The notes: a model not told the origin generated them from the letters alone. DNA of 64,000 nt from an uncultured Verrucomicrobia subdivision 3 bacterium (GCA_903835255.1 CAILMI010000052.1:1-64000); one strand, 5' to 3'. Positions 20,066 through 32,799 are shown, numbered from the stretch's first letter. Program-made: numbers and translations.

Positions 20066-20968
20066 ATGTTCCCTGTGGCTATGGCGTTTCATTTTAAAAA
20101 ATCCAAGTCGATCGCCGCCGGCGTGCGGCGCCTGTGCCGAAGCCGCTTCAACGCGGCCTTGGGCCGTTTGCAGGACTGCGATCGTCCCTCCGCTATCCAC
20201 GCGGCGCGAAAGGAAATCAAAAGGCTGCGCGCGGTGTTTCGTTTGGTGCGCCGGGAGATGGGGCGGGGCGTCTATCGTCGGACTCTCCGGGCGTTGCGCC
20301 GGGCGGCTGATTGTCTGGCGGCGGCCCGCGATGCGCAGGTGCGGCTGCGGATTCTGGAAACGCTTTCCCGCCGGTCGCAGCGCCGGTTTCCGGACATCCG
20401 GAGGGAGCTGCGAAATGTCCGGCGCCGGGAACTGCGCCGGTTTCGACGCCGTCATGGGGCTGCCATGGCGCGCCGGATTCTCCAAAAGGCCTGGCGGCGG
20501 GTTCGCTCCCTGGAATTGAAGTCGGACGGTTGGGCGGCGTTGGAGCCGGGTTTGCGTCGCGGCTACTGCCGGGGTCGGCAGGCCTGGAGCCGGGCCTGCC
20601 GGGATCCGTCGCCGGCCCGGTTGCATGAATGGCGCAAGCACGTGAAGGATCTTGCCTATTATATTCCTCTTCTGTCCCTGCAGGACCCGTCGGTCGCCTG
20701 CCGGCAGACGCATCCGTTGGAGTTGCTGGGCAAACTTCTGGGGCAGGGGCACGACCTTTTTCTGCTGCAGCAATTTATGGCGGAGAGCGGCGCGGGGCGG
20801 TTGGGAGAGGCAGCGGCGCTCAGGCGGCTGATTGCGGCCCGACAGCGGAGGATTCGGGTTGCCGTTTTGAGTCGGGGTGCGCGTCTTTACGGGCCGACGC
20901 CGGCGTTTTTTTGCGCGCGGCTAAAAGTGCGCTGGGTCGCCTGGCGGGGCGGGGATTCCGCGAAATGA
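20066..20968 (+). CDS. CHAD domain-containing protein
   Basis: IHAARKEIKRLRAVFRLVRREMG... and LHEWRKHVKDLAYYIPLL; strongly Arg-rich. Confidence 0.85.
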   Translation: MFPVAMAFHFKKSKSIAAGVRRLCRSRFNAALGRLQDCDRPSAIHAARKEIKRLRAVFRLVRREMGRGVYRRTLRALRRAADCLAAARDAQVRLRILETLSRRSQRRFPDIRRELRNVRRRELRRFRRRHGAAMARRILQKAWRRVRSLELKSDGWAALEPGLRRGYCRGRQAWSRACRDPSPARLHEWRKHVKDLAYYIPLLSLQDPSVACRQTHPLELLGKLLGQGHDLFLLQQFMAESGAGRLGEAAALRRLIAARQRRIRVAVLSRGARLYGPTPAFFCARLKVRWVAWRGGDSAK

Positions 20969-20971
20969 AAA

Positions 20972-20997
20972 AGGCGCTTCGACGAATCGAAGCGCCT
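20972..20997 (-). terminator. Intrinsic terminator for HU gene
   Basis: AGGCGCTTCGA-CGAA-TCGAAGCGCCT, followed by TTTTT on the minus strand. Confidence 0.8.
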
Positions 20998-21012
20998 GAG
21001 GGGAAGGAAAAA

Positions 21013-21300
21013 TTACTTGGAGCCGAGGATGGCGTCCTTGGCGGCTTTGGCCACGCGGAACTTCACGACGCGCTTGGCCTTGATCTGGATGGCCTCGCCG
21101 GTCTTGGGGTTGCGGCCCATGCGCGCAGCGCGATTTTTGAGCACCAGTTTGCCGATGCCGGGCAGGGTGAAGGTATCCTTGGCGTGCTTGTAAGCGAGCG
21201 CGGCCAGGTGTTCAAGAATCTCACCCGCCTGCTTTTTGGACAGCTGGGCTTTTTCGGCGATTGCGGTCACCAGTTGGGATTTAGACAGTGCTTTTGCCAT
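21013..21300 (-). CDS. HU family DNA-binding protein
   Basis: MAKALSKSQLVTAIAEKAQLSKKQAGEIL...PGIGKLVLKNRAARMGRNPKTGEAIQIKAK. Confidence 0.93.
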   Translation of the reverse strand: MAKALSKSQLVTAIAEKAQLSKKQAGEILEHLAALAYKHAKDTFTLPGIGKLVLKNRAARMGRNPKTGEAIQIKAKRVVKFRVAKAAKDAILGSK

Positions 21301-21481
21301 ATGATGTTCTTTTTTGTTGGTTGTTGTTGTTCGGTTTAGTTCCCCCCCGAGGGGCTTGACTGGAACCGAATTAAATCCTTCGCGCGTGCCGCGCAAGCAA
21401 AAAAACACAAAAATTCAGGGTTTTTTCAAGGGTGGCCACGGCCGGACTTGACTTCAACGGGCAATTTCCCACCATCCGCCC

Positions 21482-22483
21482 GTGCCGCTTTTCACAATCC
21501 AGAGCGATTTTCGCTATGAGATCACCCGCAAGATTTTTGAGGGTGGCATGGGCGTGGTGTACGAGGCCGACCAGCACGGGGCCCGCGATTTCGTTAAGCG
21601 TGTGGCGATCAAAATCATCCGCCCCAGCTTTGCCAGCCAGAAGATGTTTATCGAGAATTTCGTGGGCGAAGCCAAGCTGGTGGCCGACCTGATCCACACG
21701 AACATTGTCCAGACCTATCACCTGGGAGAGGCCAACAACGCCTGCTTTATCGCGATGGAGCTCATCCGGGGTGTGAATCTCGACCAGTTCTCCCATCAGC
21801 TCACCGAAAAATGCCGCGTGCTGCCCAAGGAACTGGCGGTGTTCATCACCAGCCGCATTGCGCGCGGGCTGGCCTATGCGCATGCCAAGACCGACAAGGA
21901 CGGCCGCCCGCTCGGCATCGTCCATCGCGACGTGAGTTTTAAAAACATTCTGATTGGGTTTGAGGGCGACGTGAAGCTGACGGACTTCGGAATCGCCAAA
22001 GCCAAGGGTTTTCTCACGGACCAGGAGGGCGAGGTGGTGGCGGGCAAGGCTGACTACATGAGCCCCGAACAGGCGGATTTCCAGATCACCGATAAGCGTT
22101 CGGACCTTTTTTCCACGGGCGTGGTGCTGGCAAACTTGCTGCTCGGCAAAAACATTTTCAAGGGGGAAAACGCCGAGGAATCGCGCCAGCGCATCATCCA
22201 CCAGCCCGTCCCGGATTTTCGCGCACTGGACCCGCGCATCGACGACCGGCTGAATGATATTTTGCACCATTGCCTGACGCGGGATCTGGGCCGGCGCTAC
22301 GCCACGGGGGAGGAGTTGATGGTGGATTTGGAATATTACATCTACGGCGCCGGGTACGGTCCCACCAACGAGACGCTCGGCAAATTCATCCGCGAACTTT
22401 TCGGCCAGACGGTTCCTGCCGCCATGGCACCTCCGGTTGCGTCCGAAAAAACCGTCCTTTTGGATAATTTGGAACTAAAATGA
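21482..22483 (+). CDS. Serine/threonine protein kinase
   Basis: GGMGVVYEA; VAIKII; GIVHRDVSFKNIL; LTDFGIAK; YMSPEQ. GTG start. Confidence 0.93.
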   Translation: MPLFTIQSDFRYEITRKIFEGGMGVVYEADQHGARDFVKRVAIKIIRPSFASQKMFIENFVGEAKLVADLIHTNIVQTYHLGEANNACFIAMELIRGVNLDQFSHQLTEKCRVLPKELAVFITSRIARGLAYAHAKTDKDGRPLGIVHRDVSFKNILIGFEGDVKLTDFGIAKAKGFLTDQEGEVVAGKADYMSPEQADFQITDKRSDLFSTGVVLANLLLGKNIFKGENAEESRQRIIHQPVPDFRALDPRIDDRLNDILHHCLTRDLGRRYATGEELMVDLEYYIYGAGYGPTNETLGKFIRELFGQTVPAAMAPPVASEKTVLLDNLELK

Positions 22484-23379
22484 AACGCGCCGCCTCGCAG
22501 ATCGTCAAGTTAGGGCTGATCCAGACCGATGTGTCGGTGAGCCCGGATGCCAACCTTAAAAAAACCCTCGGGCTCGTGGAGCGGGCCGCCCGGTCGGGCG
22601 CACAGATCATCTGCACCCAGGAATTATTCCGTTCGCAGTATTTCTGCCAGAGCGAGAATCATGCGAACTTTCAGCTCGCCGAAAAAATTCCCGGCCCCAG
22701 CACCGACGCCCTCCAGAAGCTCGCCAAGAAGCACAAGGTCGTCATCATCGCCTCGCTGTTCGAAAAACGCGCGTCCGGCGTTTATCACAACACCGCCGCC
22801 ATCATCGACGCCGACGGTTCGCTGCTCGGCATCTATCGGAAGATGCACATTCCGGACGACCCGTTGTTCTACGAGAAATTTTATTTCACGCCCGGCGACC
22901 TCGGTTTTAAGACCTGGCAGACGCGCTATGGAAAGATCGGCGTGCTGATTTGCTGGGACCAGTGGTATCCCGAGGCGGCGCGGCTCACCGCGATGCAGGG
23001 CGCGGAAATCCTTTTTTATCCGACCGCCATCGGCTGGCATCCCAGCGAGAAAAAAGAATACGGCGAGCGCCAGCACGGCGCGTGGGAAACCATCCAGCGT
23101 TCCCACGCCGTGGCCAACGGCTGCTTCGTGGCCTCCGTCAACCGCATCGGACACGAGGTTATCCGGGGCGTGGGCGGCGATGGCCTGGAGTTCTGGGGTC
23201 AGAGTTTTGTGGCTGGAACCTCCGGCGAAATGCTGGCCAAAGCCTCGGCGGATAAGGAAGAGATTTTAATCGTGCCCGTGGACCTCGCCAAAGTGGACAC
23301 CACCCGCACGCACTGGCCATTCCTGCGGGACCGGCGGATTGATGCCTATGGCAATCTCACCCAGCGGCTCGTCGATTAA
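22480..23379 (+). CDS. aguB: Carbon-nitrogen hydrolase, N-carbamoylputrescine amidase-like
   Basis: CTQELFRSQYFCQSE; YRKMHIPDDPLFYEKFYFTPGD; GVLICWDQWYPEAARL. Confidence 0.88.
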   Translation: MKRAASQIVKLGLIQTDVSVSPDANLKKTLGLVERAARSGAQIICTQELFRSQYFCQSENHANFQLAEKIPGPSTDALQKLAKKHKVVIIASLFEKRASGVYHNTAAIIDADGSLLGIYRKMHIPDDPLFYEKFYFTPGDLGFKTWQTRYGKIGVLICWDQWYPEAARLTAMQGAEILFYPTAIGWHPSEKKEYGERQHGAWETIQRSHAVANGCFVASVNRIGHEVIRGVGGDGLEFWGQSFVAGTSGEMLAKASADKEEILIVPVDLAKVDTTRTHWPFLRDRRIDAYGNLTQRLVD

Positions 23380-24229
23380 GCCGCTCGTCTGGATTACCGG
23401 CGCAAACGGCCTGATTGGCAGTTATCTTGTCCAGACCGCGCCGCGATGGTCCCCGGACTGGCGCGTGCGGGCCCTGACGCGGGGCCAGCTGGATCTGCTG
23501 GATGCTGCTGCCGTACGCCGCGAGTTTCAAAGCGACCTCCCGCAACTCGTCATCCATTGCGCGGCCGTTTCTGTGGTCGGCGACGCGCAAAAGAATCCCG
23601 AACTCGCGTGGCGCACAAATGTGGAAGTCACCCGGCGGCTCGCGGAATTGGCATCGGAAATCCCGCTGGTTTTCTTTTCCACGGATCTGGTTTTTGACGG
23701 GCGCAAGGGCAATTACAGCGAGATGGACGCGGTTAATCCTCTCCACGTCTATGGGGAGACGAAAGTTGCTGCTGAAGAAATCGTCCTCAAAAACCCTCGC
23801 CATCTGGTTGTCCGCACCTCTCTCAACGGCGGCATATCGCCCGCCGGGAACCGCGCGTTTAACGAGCAGTTGCGCCACTCCCTGCAGGCGTCCGGGAAGC
23901 GGATGACGCTGTTCGCGGACGAATTCCGCTGCCCGATTCCGGCGGTGGAAACCGCGCGGGCGGTCTGGGAGCTGACGCGGAAAAATTGTACGGGGATTTA
24001 TCATATTGCCGGCTCAGAAAAAATGTCGCGCCTGCAAATCGGTCAGCTGCTGATGAAGCGCTGGCCGGAAGCGGCGGCAAAAATTGAATCCGGTTCGGCC
24101 CTGGATTTCCCCGGCCCGCCCCGGGCGCTGGACACGTCCCTGAACATCGCCAAGGTGCAGCCGGTTTTATCCGTGCCGCTGTCTGGACTGAGCGATTGGC
24201 TGGCGGCAAATCCGGGTGAAATTTTCTGA
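23348..24229 (+). CDS. SDR / dTDP-4-dehydrorhamnose reductase-like (RmlD) protein
   Basis: WITGANGLIGSYLVQ; VIHCAAVSVVGDAQKNPELAWRTNV; YGETKVAAEE. Confidence 0.88.
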   Translation: MAISPSGSSIKPLVWITGANGLIGSYLVQTAPRWSPDWRVRALTRGQLDLLDAAAVRREFQSDLPQLVIHCAAVSVVGDAQKNPELAWRTNVEVTRRLAELASEIPLVFFSTDLVFDGRKGNYSEMDAVNPLHVYGETKVAAEEIVLKNPRHLVVRTSLNGGISPAGNRAFNEQLRHSLQASGKRMTLFADEFRCPIPAVETARAVWELTRKNCTGIYHIAGSEKMSRLQIGQLLMKRWPEAAAKIESGSALDFPGPPRALDTSLNIAKVQPVLSVPLSGLSDWLAANPGEIF

Positions 24230-24414
24230 ACGGGAGGGAGGCCCGCTGAGCCGTCCGCGGCGAGTCGCGGCGCAATGCGTGCCTGATTCGTGCGACCGCG
24301 TGATTTCGTAACCTGACGCGACACTCGGCAATGTCCCTGCCCAAGTGAATCACTTCGCCTGCAATTCCAGAATCGTGATTGAGCAGGGCGCGGTGTTGGT
24401 GGGCTATTTCGATG

Positions 24415-24644
24415 GAGACATCTTCGCCGTAGAGGCCGCCTTCATAGGAGTAATGGATCTCCTCGGTCATGAGCCCGTAAAACGTTGCCGGCATTTTGGC
24501 GGTGACCCGGTCGGCGGTGATCCGCAGGGTGGGGAGGGTGTTGTTGGTCGGGGTTTGCGCCAGTGTCGTGGCCGCGTGGAAGAGAACCAGTCCCAGTGCC
24601 AGAGGCCGGGAAGATTTTTTGCCGGGGAAAGAAGGGGGAAGCAT
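24415..24644 (-). pseudogene. N-terminal remnant of a secreted alpha-L-arabinofuranosidase-like (GH51-type) protein
   Basis: Signal-peptide-like MLPPSFPGKKSSRPLALGLVLFHAATTLAQ, then ITADRVTAKMPATFYGLMTEEIHYSYEGGLYGE; no catalytic domain follows. Confidence 0.5.
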
Positions 24645-24746
24645 GGGGGTGACTTTAGATTTTGGCCGGCGAAAGTCCATCGCCCGTTCTGGGGATGCCG
24701 GTAAAAGAAGCCTTGAACCGCAGGGCCCGGCGGCTATTTTTCTGCG

Positions 24747-25583
24747 GTGAATCCAACCTACCGCGGGCGGCTGGCCCCCTCGCCAACCGGTCATTTGCAT
24801 CTCGGTCATGCGCGGACCTTCTGGGCGGCTCAGGAGCGGGCCCGGGCCGGCGGCGGCATTCTGGTTTTAAGGAACGAGGATCTGGATTCCACGCGTTTCA
24901 AAATGGAATTTGTGGACGCGATGCTGGAGGACTTGCGCTGGTTCGGGTTTGAATGGAGCGAGGGGCCCGACTGCGGCGGGCCATGGGGTCCCTATCAGCA
25001 GAGCGAGCGGTATTCTTTTTATCGCGCCGCCCTGGAGAAACTCCGGGCAGGGCATTTTATTTATCCCTGCACCTGTTCCCGCAGGGACATCCAGGCGGCG
25101 GTCACGGCGCCGCATGTTGAAAACGATGCGGAACCCCTTTACCCCGGAACGTGCCGCGACAGGCAGTTTTCAGAGACCCAGGCCCCCGCTCGCTTCGCGT
25201 GGCGTTTCCGTGTCCCGGAGGGGGAAGTGATTTCTTTTACGGACGGGCATTGTGGCGAGCAGGCGTTTGTTGCCGGGAAGGACTTCGGCGATTTCATCGT
25301 GTGGCGGGGCGATGATGTTCCGGCGTATCAGCTGGCCTGTGTGGCGGATGACGCGGCGATGCGGATCACGGAGGTCGTGCGCGGCGCGGATCTGCTGGTC
25401 AGCACCGCGCGGCAAATCCTCCTGTACCGGGCGCTGGGCTGGACGCCGCCGCAGTTTTACCATTGCGCGCTGATGGCGGATGACCGGGGCGTGCGGCTGG
25501 CGAAGCGGCATGACGCCCTAAGCCTGAGAACCCTCCGGGAACGGGGTGAGACGCCGGAGGCGCTCCGTCAAAACTGGGCCTGA
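24747..25583 (+). CDS. gluQ: Glutamyl-Q tRNA(Asp) synthetase
   Basis: YRGRLAPSPTGHLHLGHARTFW; short GltX-like protein lacking the anticodon-binding domain; RLAKRHDALSLRTL. Confidence 0.92.
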   Translation: MNPTYRGRLAPSPTGHLHLGHARTFWAAQERARAGGGILVLRNEDLDSTRFKMEFVDAMLEDLRWFGFEWSEGPDCGGPWGPYQQSERYSFYRAALEKLRAGHFIYPCTCSRRDIQAAVTAPHVENDAEPLYPGTCRDRQFSETQAPARFAWRFRVPEGEVISFTDGHCGEQAFVAGKDFGDFIVWRGDDVPAYQLACVADDAAMRITEVVRGADLLVSTARQILLYRALGWTPPQFYHCALMADDRGVRLAKRHDALSLRTLRERGETPEALRQNWA

Positions 25584-25728
25584 GGGGCGCCTCTCGGGCG
25601 ATTCTCCCGCCGCGCAAAAAAAACTAAAAAGAGCTTGTGAAATATTTCACGATGCGGCAAAGTGACCGCTCTTGGCGCCTATCCAGTTTGCAGTGGCAGC
25701 CACGGGTGTCGCCAGAAAGCATTTAGCA

Positions 25729-26763
25729 GTGAACCGATTCATTCATCTTATTTTGTGCGGAGTGTTTTTCGCCGCGCTGGGCATCGCTCGGGCGGAGCAT
25801 CCAGTGCCGGTCGCGCCGCCGTCTGGCGCAGTCGCCGCAGCGGTTGAAACGGCCCAGCACGAAGGATCCCATCTGCTGGTATCCCCCTCGGCGCTCACGG
25901 TGTTTTATATCGGCCAACCCCCGGAAAATGAGGCCCATGTCCGTTCGGTTCTGACCCATCTGTGGCCCAAGCAGATCGCTATTCCTGTGACCAACTCCAT
26001 GATCTGCACTTGGATCGTGGCCCTGCTGATTTTTATCATCGTTCGCGCCACGACCTGGAAGGTCAAGGAAGTGCCCACCGTCGGTCAGAACGTCATTGAA
26101 TCCATCGTGGAGGGCTGGGAAAACCTGATGGGCAACGTGCTGGAGCCCAAGGTCACTCGCTGGGTTTTTCCCCTAGCAACCACTTTTTTGATCTTCATCG
26201 TGATCTCTAATTTCACCGACCTGCTGCCGGGCATGGGCAGCATCGGACTGGTTCACGAGAGTGAGATTGACAAGTCCAGTTCTTGGCCGTTTGTGGTGAA
26301 TCACGTATCCCGTCCGTTTTTCCGGCCTCCGACGACCGACGCGAATCTGACGGTGGCCATGGCGGGCATTTTTTTCGTGATGTGCCTCTACTGGGCCGTC
26401 AAATACAACGGGCCGCTGGGTCTCTTGAAGCATATTTTCGGCGTGAAGGTCAGCACCAACAAATGGATGTATGTGCCGCTGCTGCTGCTGTTCATTTTCA
26501 TCGGCGTCATGGAGTCCTTTTCCATCCTGTTCATCCGTCCGGTGGCGCTGGCCCTGCGACTTTACGGCAATGTTTTCGGCGGGGAAACCATGTTAACCAT
26601 GGCAATGTCCCAGAAATCGGTGTTCATGGCCGTCCTGCTGTCGTTGCCGGGCTATTTTTTTGAAACTGTCGTCTGCCTGCTGCAGGCGTTCGTGTTCGCC
26701 ATGCTGTCGGTCGCCTTTGTTGGCACGCTGTGCACTCATGCGGAGGAGGAGCACGGCCATTGA
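25729..26763 (+). CDS. atpB: F1Fo ATP synthase subunit a
   Basis: FSILFIRPVALALRLYGNVFGGETML and flanking atp genes; GTG start assumed. Confidence 0.93.
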   Translation: MNRFIHLILCGVFFAALGIARAEHPVPVAPPSGAVAAAVETAQHEGSHLLVSPSALTVFYIGQPPENEAHVRSVLTHLWPKQIAIPVTNSMICTWIVALLIFIIVRATTWKVKEVPTVGQNVIESIVEGWENLMGNVLEPKVTRWVFPLATTFLIFIVISNFTDLLPGMGSIGLVHESEIDKSSSWPFVVNHVSRPFFRPPTTDANLTVAMAGIFFVMCLYWAVKYNGPLGLLKHIFGVKVSTNKWMYVPLLLLFIFIGVMESFSILFIRPVALALRLYGNVFGGETMLTMAMSQKSVFMAVLLSLPGYFFETVVCLLQAFVFAMLSVAFVGTLCTHAEEEHGH

Positions 26764-26841
26764 TCCCTTAACCCTTTGCAGCCGGGAGACCCTCTGTCGA
26801 ACGGTTGCGAGAAACTGAAACCAAATAAGAAAGAAACGCAT

Positions 26842-27051
26842 ATGATGCTCGCAGAATTCACGGGAAATATTCACATCGGTCTGGCCTTCGGTGGCGCGGC
26901 TATCGGTATCGGCATCGCCGCCGCCGGCGGCGTCATGGCCATCGGCCGCAACCCGGGAGCCTTCGGCAAGGTCTTCACGACCATGCTTATCGGCATGGCG
27001 CTGGCGGAAGGGTTGGCCATTCTCGCCTGGATCGTCATCGGCAATAAATAA
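26842..27051 (+). CDS. atpE: ATP synthase subunit c
   Basis: GAAIGIGIAAAGGVMAIGRNPGAFGKVFTTMLIGMALAEGLAILAWIV. Confidence 0.93.
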   Translation: MMLAEFTGNIHIGLAFGGAAIGIGIAAAGGVMAIGRNPGAFGKVFTTMLIGMALAEGLAILAWIVIGNK

Positions 27052-27057
27052 CCGGCT

Positions 27058-27549
27058 ATGGAAACCCTGGGCGTCCATTGGGTGAAGTTGATCGCGCAGA
27101 CGATCAACTTCTCCATCGTTTTGTTCGTGTTGTGGCGGTTCGCGTACCGTCCGATCTTCGCCATGCTCGAAGCCCGCCGCCAGAAGATCGCGGACAGCGT
27201 CGCCAATGCGGATAAAATCAAGGCGGAACTGGCCGCGACCGAGGCCGCCCGTCACAAGATTCTGACGGATGCCGGCCAGCAGGCGAACGCGCTGATTGAG
27301 GACGCCCGCGCTGCCGCCTCCCGTGTCAGTGCCGTGGAAACCCAAAAAGCCATTGCCGCCGCCGAGCAAATCGTGGCTAAGGCCCGCGAGGCGGCTGCAC
27401 AGGATCGCGCGCGGATGCTCGCGGAACTGAAGCGCGAGGTTGGGCGGCTGGTGGTGCAAACCACGGCCACCGTCACCGGCAAAATTCTGACGTCCGACGA
27501 CCAGCAGCGGCTCGCCAAAGAAACGGAAGGGCATCTGGCGAAATCATAA
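27058..27549 (+). CDS. atpF: ATP synthase subunit b
   Basis: Position, N-terminal TM, long charged helix RPIFAMLEARRQKIADSVANADKIKAEL. Confidence 0.92.
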   Translation: METLGVHWVKLIAQTINFSIVLFVLWRFAYRPIFAMLEARRQKIADSVANADKIKAELAATEAARHKILTDAGQQANALIEDARAAASRVSAVETQKAIAAAEQIVAKAREAAAQDRARMLAELKREVGRLVVQTTATVTGKILTSDDQQRLAKETEGHLAKS

Positions 27550-27611
27550 AATTATGGCGTCGCTCGGTGAGCGTCGCCTCCGGCGGTCGCAGGCCGTTGC
27601 TGCAGAGAAAA

Positions 27612-28004
27612 ATGAAAATTCCCAAACAAGCCCAACGCGATGCCCGGCGATTGTTTCGCAGCTGTCAGGTGTCTGGGCTGCTCGACGAGGCCCGTGTCCG
27701 CCAGGCGGTTTCGCTGGTGCTAGCCGGCAAGCCGCGCGGCTACGCTCCGATTTTATCCCGCCTGCACCGGCTGGTGGCATTGGATGTGGCGCGCCGCGCC
27801 GCGCGGGTGGAAAGCGCCGTTCCTCTGGGGGCCGCTCTCCGCGCGGATGTTGCCGGCCAGATCACCCGGGTTTACGGCGCGGGGATCGAAGTTTCCTTTG
27901 AAGAAAACCCGTCCTTGCTGGGCGGTTTGCGGATCCAGGTCGGCAGCGATCTGTACGATGGCAGTGTGAAGATGCGTTTGGAGAAATTAGAACAAAGTTT
28001 TTAA
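27612..28004 (+). CDS. atpH: ATP synthase subunit delta
   Basis: ARRLFRSCQV...; C-terminal GGLRIQVGSDLYDGSVKMRLEKL. Confidence 0.88.
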   Translation: MKIPKQAQRDARRLFRSCQVSGLLDEARVRQAVSLVLAGKPRGYAPILSRLHRLVALDVARRAARVESAVPLGAALRADVAGQITRVYGAGIEVSFEENPSLLGGLRIQVGSDLYDGSVKMRLEKLEQSF

Positions 28005-28013
28005 CCGGAAATT

Positions 28014-29546
28014 ATGAGTAATTTGTTGCAGGAAATTGAAGCGCAGATCGCCGGTGTCAAGACCGCGACCGCCAAACAAAACGTCGGCACCGTGCGCGAG
28101 ATCGGCGACGGCGTGGCCAAGATCGAAGGTCTGACCGACACCATGCTCAACGAGATGCTGGACTTCGGCAACGGCATCACCGGCCTGGCGCTCAATCTGG
28201 AGGAGACCGAAGTGGGCGCGATCATTCTCGGCGACTACACCAAGATCAAGGAAGGCTCCGAGGTCCGCACCACCGGCAAGCTGCTGCAGGTGCCCGTGGG
28301 TAAGGGACTGCTTGGCCGCGTGGTCAACGTGCTGGGCCAGCCGATCGACGGCAAGGGCCCGATTCAAGAAACCGCTTTTTATCCGGTGGAAAAAATTGCG
28401 CCGGGCATCATCCGCCGCAAATCCGTGAGCCAGCCACTGCAGACGGGCATCATGGCGATCGACGCGATGATTCCCATCGGCCGGGGCCAGCGCGAGCTTA
28501 TCATCGGCGATCGTTCGACGGGTAAGACCACCATCGGTGTGGACACCATGATCAACCAGGCCCGCATCAATAAGGCCGCCGAGGCCGCTGGGGACAAGGA
28601 TTTCCGCCCGATTTACAACATCTACGTCGCGGTGGGCCAGAAGCAGTCGAACATCGCCCGCGTTATCGGCGTTCTGGAAGAAGCGGGTGCTCTTCCCTAC
28701 ACCATCGTGGTCGTCGCTTCCGCCTCGGATTCCGCCTCCAACCAGTATCTGGTGCCGTTCACCGGCGCGGCGATTGGCGAATGGTTCATGGACAACGGCA
28801 TGGACGCCCTGATCATTTATGACGATTTGTCCAAGCACGCCGTGGCCTACCGCCAGGTGTCGCTCATCCTGAAGCGTCCGTCGGGCCGCGAAGCGTATCC
28901 GGGCGATGTGTTCTATCTGCACAGCCGCCTGCTGGAGCGTTCCGCGCGCGTGTCGGAGAAATACGGCAACGGGTCGCTCACCGCGCTGCCGATCATTGAG
29001 ACGCAGGCGGGCGACGTTTCGGCCTATATTCCGACCAACGTGATCTCCATCACCGACGGCCAGATCTATCTGGAAACGGATTTGTTCTACCAGGGGGTGC
29101 GCCCCGCCGTTTCCGTCGGCCTCTCGGTGAGCCGCGTCGGCTCGGCGGCGCAGATCAAGGCGATGAAGCAGGTGGCCGGCCGGATCAAGGGCGATCTGGC
29201 GCAATACCGGGAGCTGGCGGCCTTCGCGCAGTTCGGTTCAGATCTGGATGCGAAGACGCAGGCCATTCTCGAGCGCGGCAAGCGCGTGGTGGAAATCTTC
29301 AAGCAGCCGCAGTTTAATCCGCTGCCGGTGGAGGTGCAGGCCGCCGTTTTGTGGGCGGTGCAGAACAGCTTTTTTGACGATGTGGCCGTGGACAAGGTCA
29401 AGGATTTCCAGACCCGGATGGTGGATTTCATCGGCACGCGCCGCGCGGATCTGCTCCAGAAAATCCGTAGTGAAAAAGCCATCAGCGACGCCCTTGCGGC
29501 CGAGTTGAAAGCGGCGGTCACGGAATTCAAGCAGAGCTACCGCTAA
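28014..29546 (+). CDS. atpA: ATP synthase subunit alpha
   Basis: [37 protein letters not shown]. Confidence 0.97.
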   Translation: MSNLLQEIEAQIAGVKTATAKQNVGTVREIGDGVAKIEGLTDTMLNEMLDFGNGITGLALNLEETEVGAIILGDYTKIKEGSEVRTTGKLLQVPVGKGLLGRVVNVLGQPIDGKGPIQETAFYPVEKIAPGIIRRKSVSQPLQTGIMAIDAMIPIGRGQRELIIGDRSTGKTTIGVDTMINQARINKAAEAAGDKDFRPIYNIYVAVGQKQSNIARVIGVLEEAGALPYTIVVVASASDSASNQYLVPFTGAAIGEWFMDNGMDALIIYDDLSKHAVAYRQVSLILKRPSGREAYPGDVFYLHSRLLERSARVSEKYGNGSLTALPIIETQAGDVSAYIPTNVISITDGQIYLETDLFYQGVRPAVSVGLSVSRVGSAAQIKAMKQVAGRIKGDLAQYRELAAFAQFGSDLDAKTQAILERGKRVVEIFKQPQFNPLPVEVQAAVLWAVQNSFFDDVAVDKVKDFQTRMVDFIGTRRADLLQKIRSEKAISDALAAELKAAVTEFKQSYR

Positions 29547-29552
29547 GTTTTC

Positions 29553-31909
<2,357 letters not shown>

Positions 31910-31944
31910 GCGGAGGCGTATTTCACGAAGTCCCACTTTGAATC

Positions 31945-32352
31945 ATGCCCACCCTTAAACTTGAAATCATCACGCCGTCGGCGAAGCTGTTCTCCGACGA
32001 CGTCGAGATGGTGACGCTCACGGGCATCGACGGCGAGATGGGCATTTATCCCGCGCACATGCCGCTGATGACGCAGCTGGTAGCCGGCGAAATCACCGCC
32101 CGCAAAGATTCGCAGAACATCCATATGGCGGTGGGCGACGGTTTTGTCCAGATCACCGGAGGGCGGGTGGCGATTCTGACCGACATGGCGATCAAGGCGG
32201 AGGACATTGACGAAGCCGCCGCCGAGCAGGCGCGGCAGCGGGCCGAGGCCCGTCTGGCCGAGAAACTCGGGGATGAGGAGACGGCCACCGTTCAGGCATC
32301 CCTTCTGCATGCCCTCACGCAGCTGAAGATCAAGCAGCGCCGGCGTCTGTAA
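31945..32352 (+). CDS. atpC: ATP synthase subunit epsilon
   Basis: LKLEIITPSAKLFSDDVEMVTLTGIDGEMGIYPAHMPLMT. Confidence 0.95.
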   Translation: MPTLKLEIITPSAKLFSDDVEMVTLTGIDGEMGIYPAHMPLMTQLVAGEITARKDSQNIHMAVGDGFVQITGGRVAILTDMAIKAEDIDEAAAEQARQRAEARLAEKLGDEETATVQASLLHALTQLKIKQRRRL

Positions 32353-32368
32353 CATTCGAATTCCAAAA

Positions 32369-32404
32369 AAAACGGCGCGATGAGGGCATCGCGCCGTTTT
32401 TATT
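32369..32404. terminator. Bidirectional intrinsic terminator between atpC and NIL gene
   Basis: AAAACGGCGCGATG-AGGG-CATCGCGCCGTTTT perfect 14-bp stem, A/T tracts both sides. Confidence 0.9.
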
Positions 32405-32417
32405 TTCCTGGAAATAA

Positions 32418-32702
32418 TCAGCCGGCAATCACGCCGATTTCCACCGGTTCCACATTCACTCCCTGCTTCTCCATCCAGCGGATGGCCGCTTTCACCTCGT
32501 CGCGCGGGCCATCGAGTTCGAGGCAGACGATGCCGATTTCATCCGTCACGCTGCACTGGCGGATGTTGGTGATGACCTTGAATTTCTGCCCCACCTCCCA
32601 GATGAACGGCTTCTGGATGAGGCGGGACGGGTACATCAGCCACAGGCGCTGCTGTTCGGGCGTCTTGGAGGTGGTGGGCTTGCGGATGGATTTGGTAGCC
32701 AT
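32418..32702 (-). CDS. NIL domain-containing protein
   Basis: LWLMYPSRLIQKPFIWEVGQKFKVITNIRQCSVTDEIGIVCLELDGPRDEVKAAIRWMEKQGVNVEPVE. Confidence 0.85.
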   Translation of the reverse strand: MATKSIRKPTTSKTPEQQRLWLMYPSRLIQKPFIWEVGQKFKVITNIRQCSVTDEIGIVCLELDGPRDEVKAAIRWMEKQGVNVEPVEIGVIAG

Positions 32703-32799
32703 GGTTTTAATTTGTATTACAGGAGACAAGCTGACGCATCTAATATTTTAATTCCAAATCGTCAGGGATTCCTTGTGTCGTCTTCCGCTTTCAAAGGGA

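Noticed and set aside
18512-25583. Two glutamyl-tRNA synthetase-like genes as a possible duplication
   Set aside because: The second lacks the anticodon-binding domain and fits GluQ, a normal separate enzyme.
27987-29204. 405-aa minus-strand ORF opposite atpA
   Set aside because: Antisense shadow of atpA in high-GC sequence.
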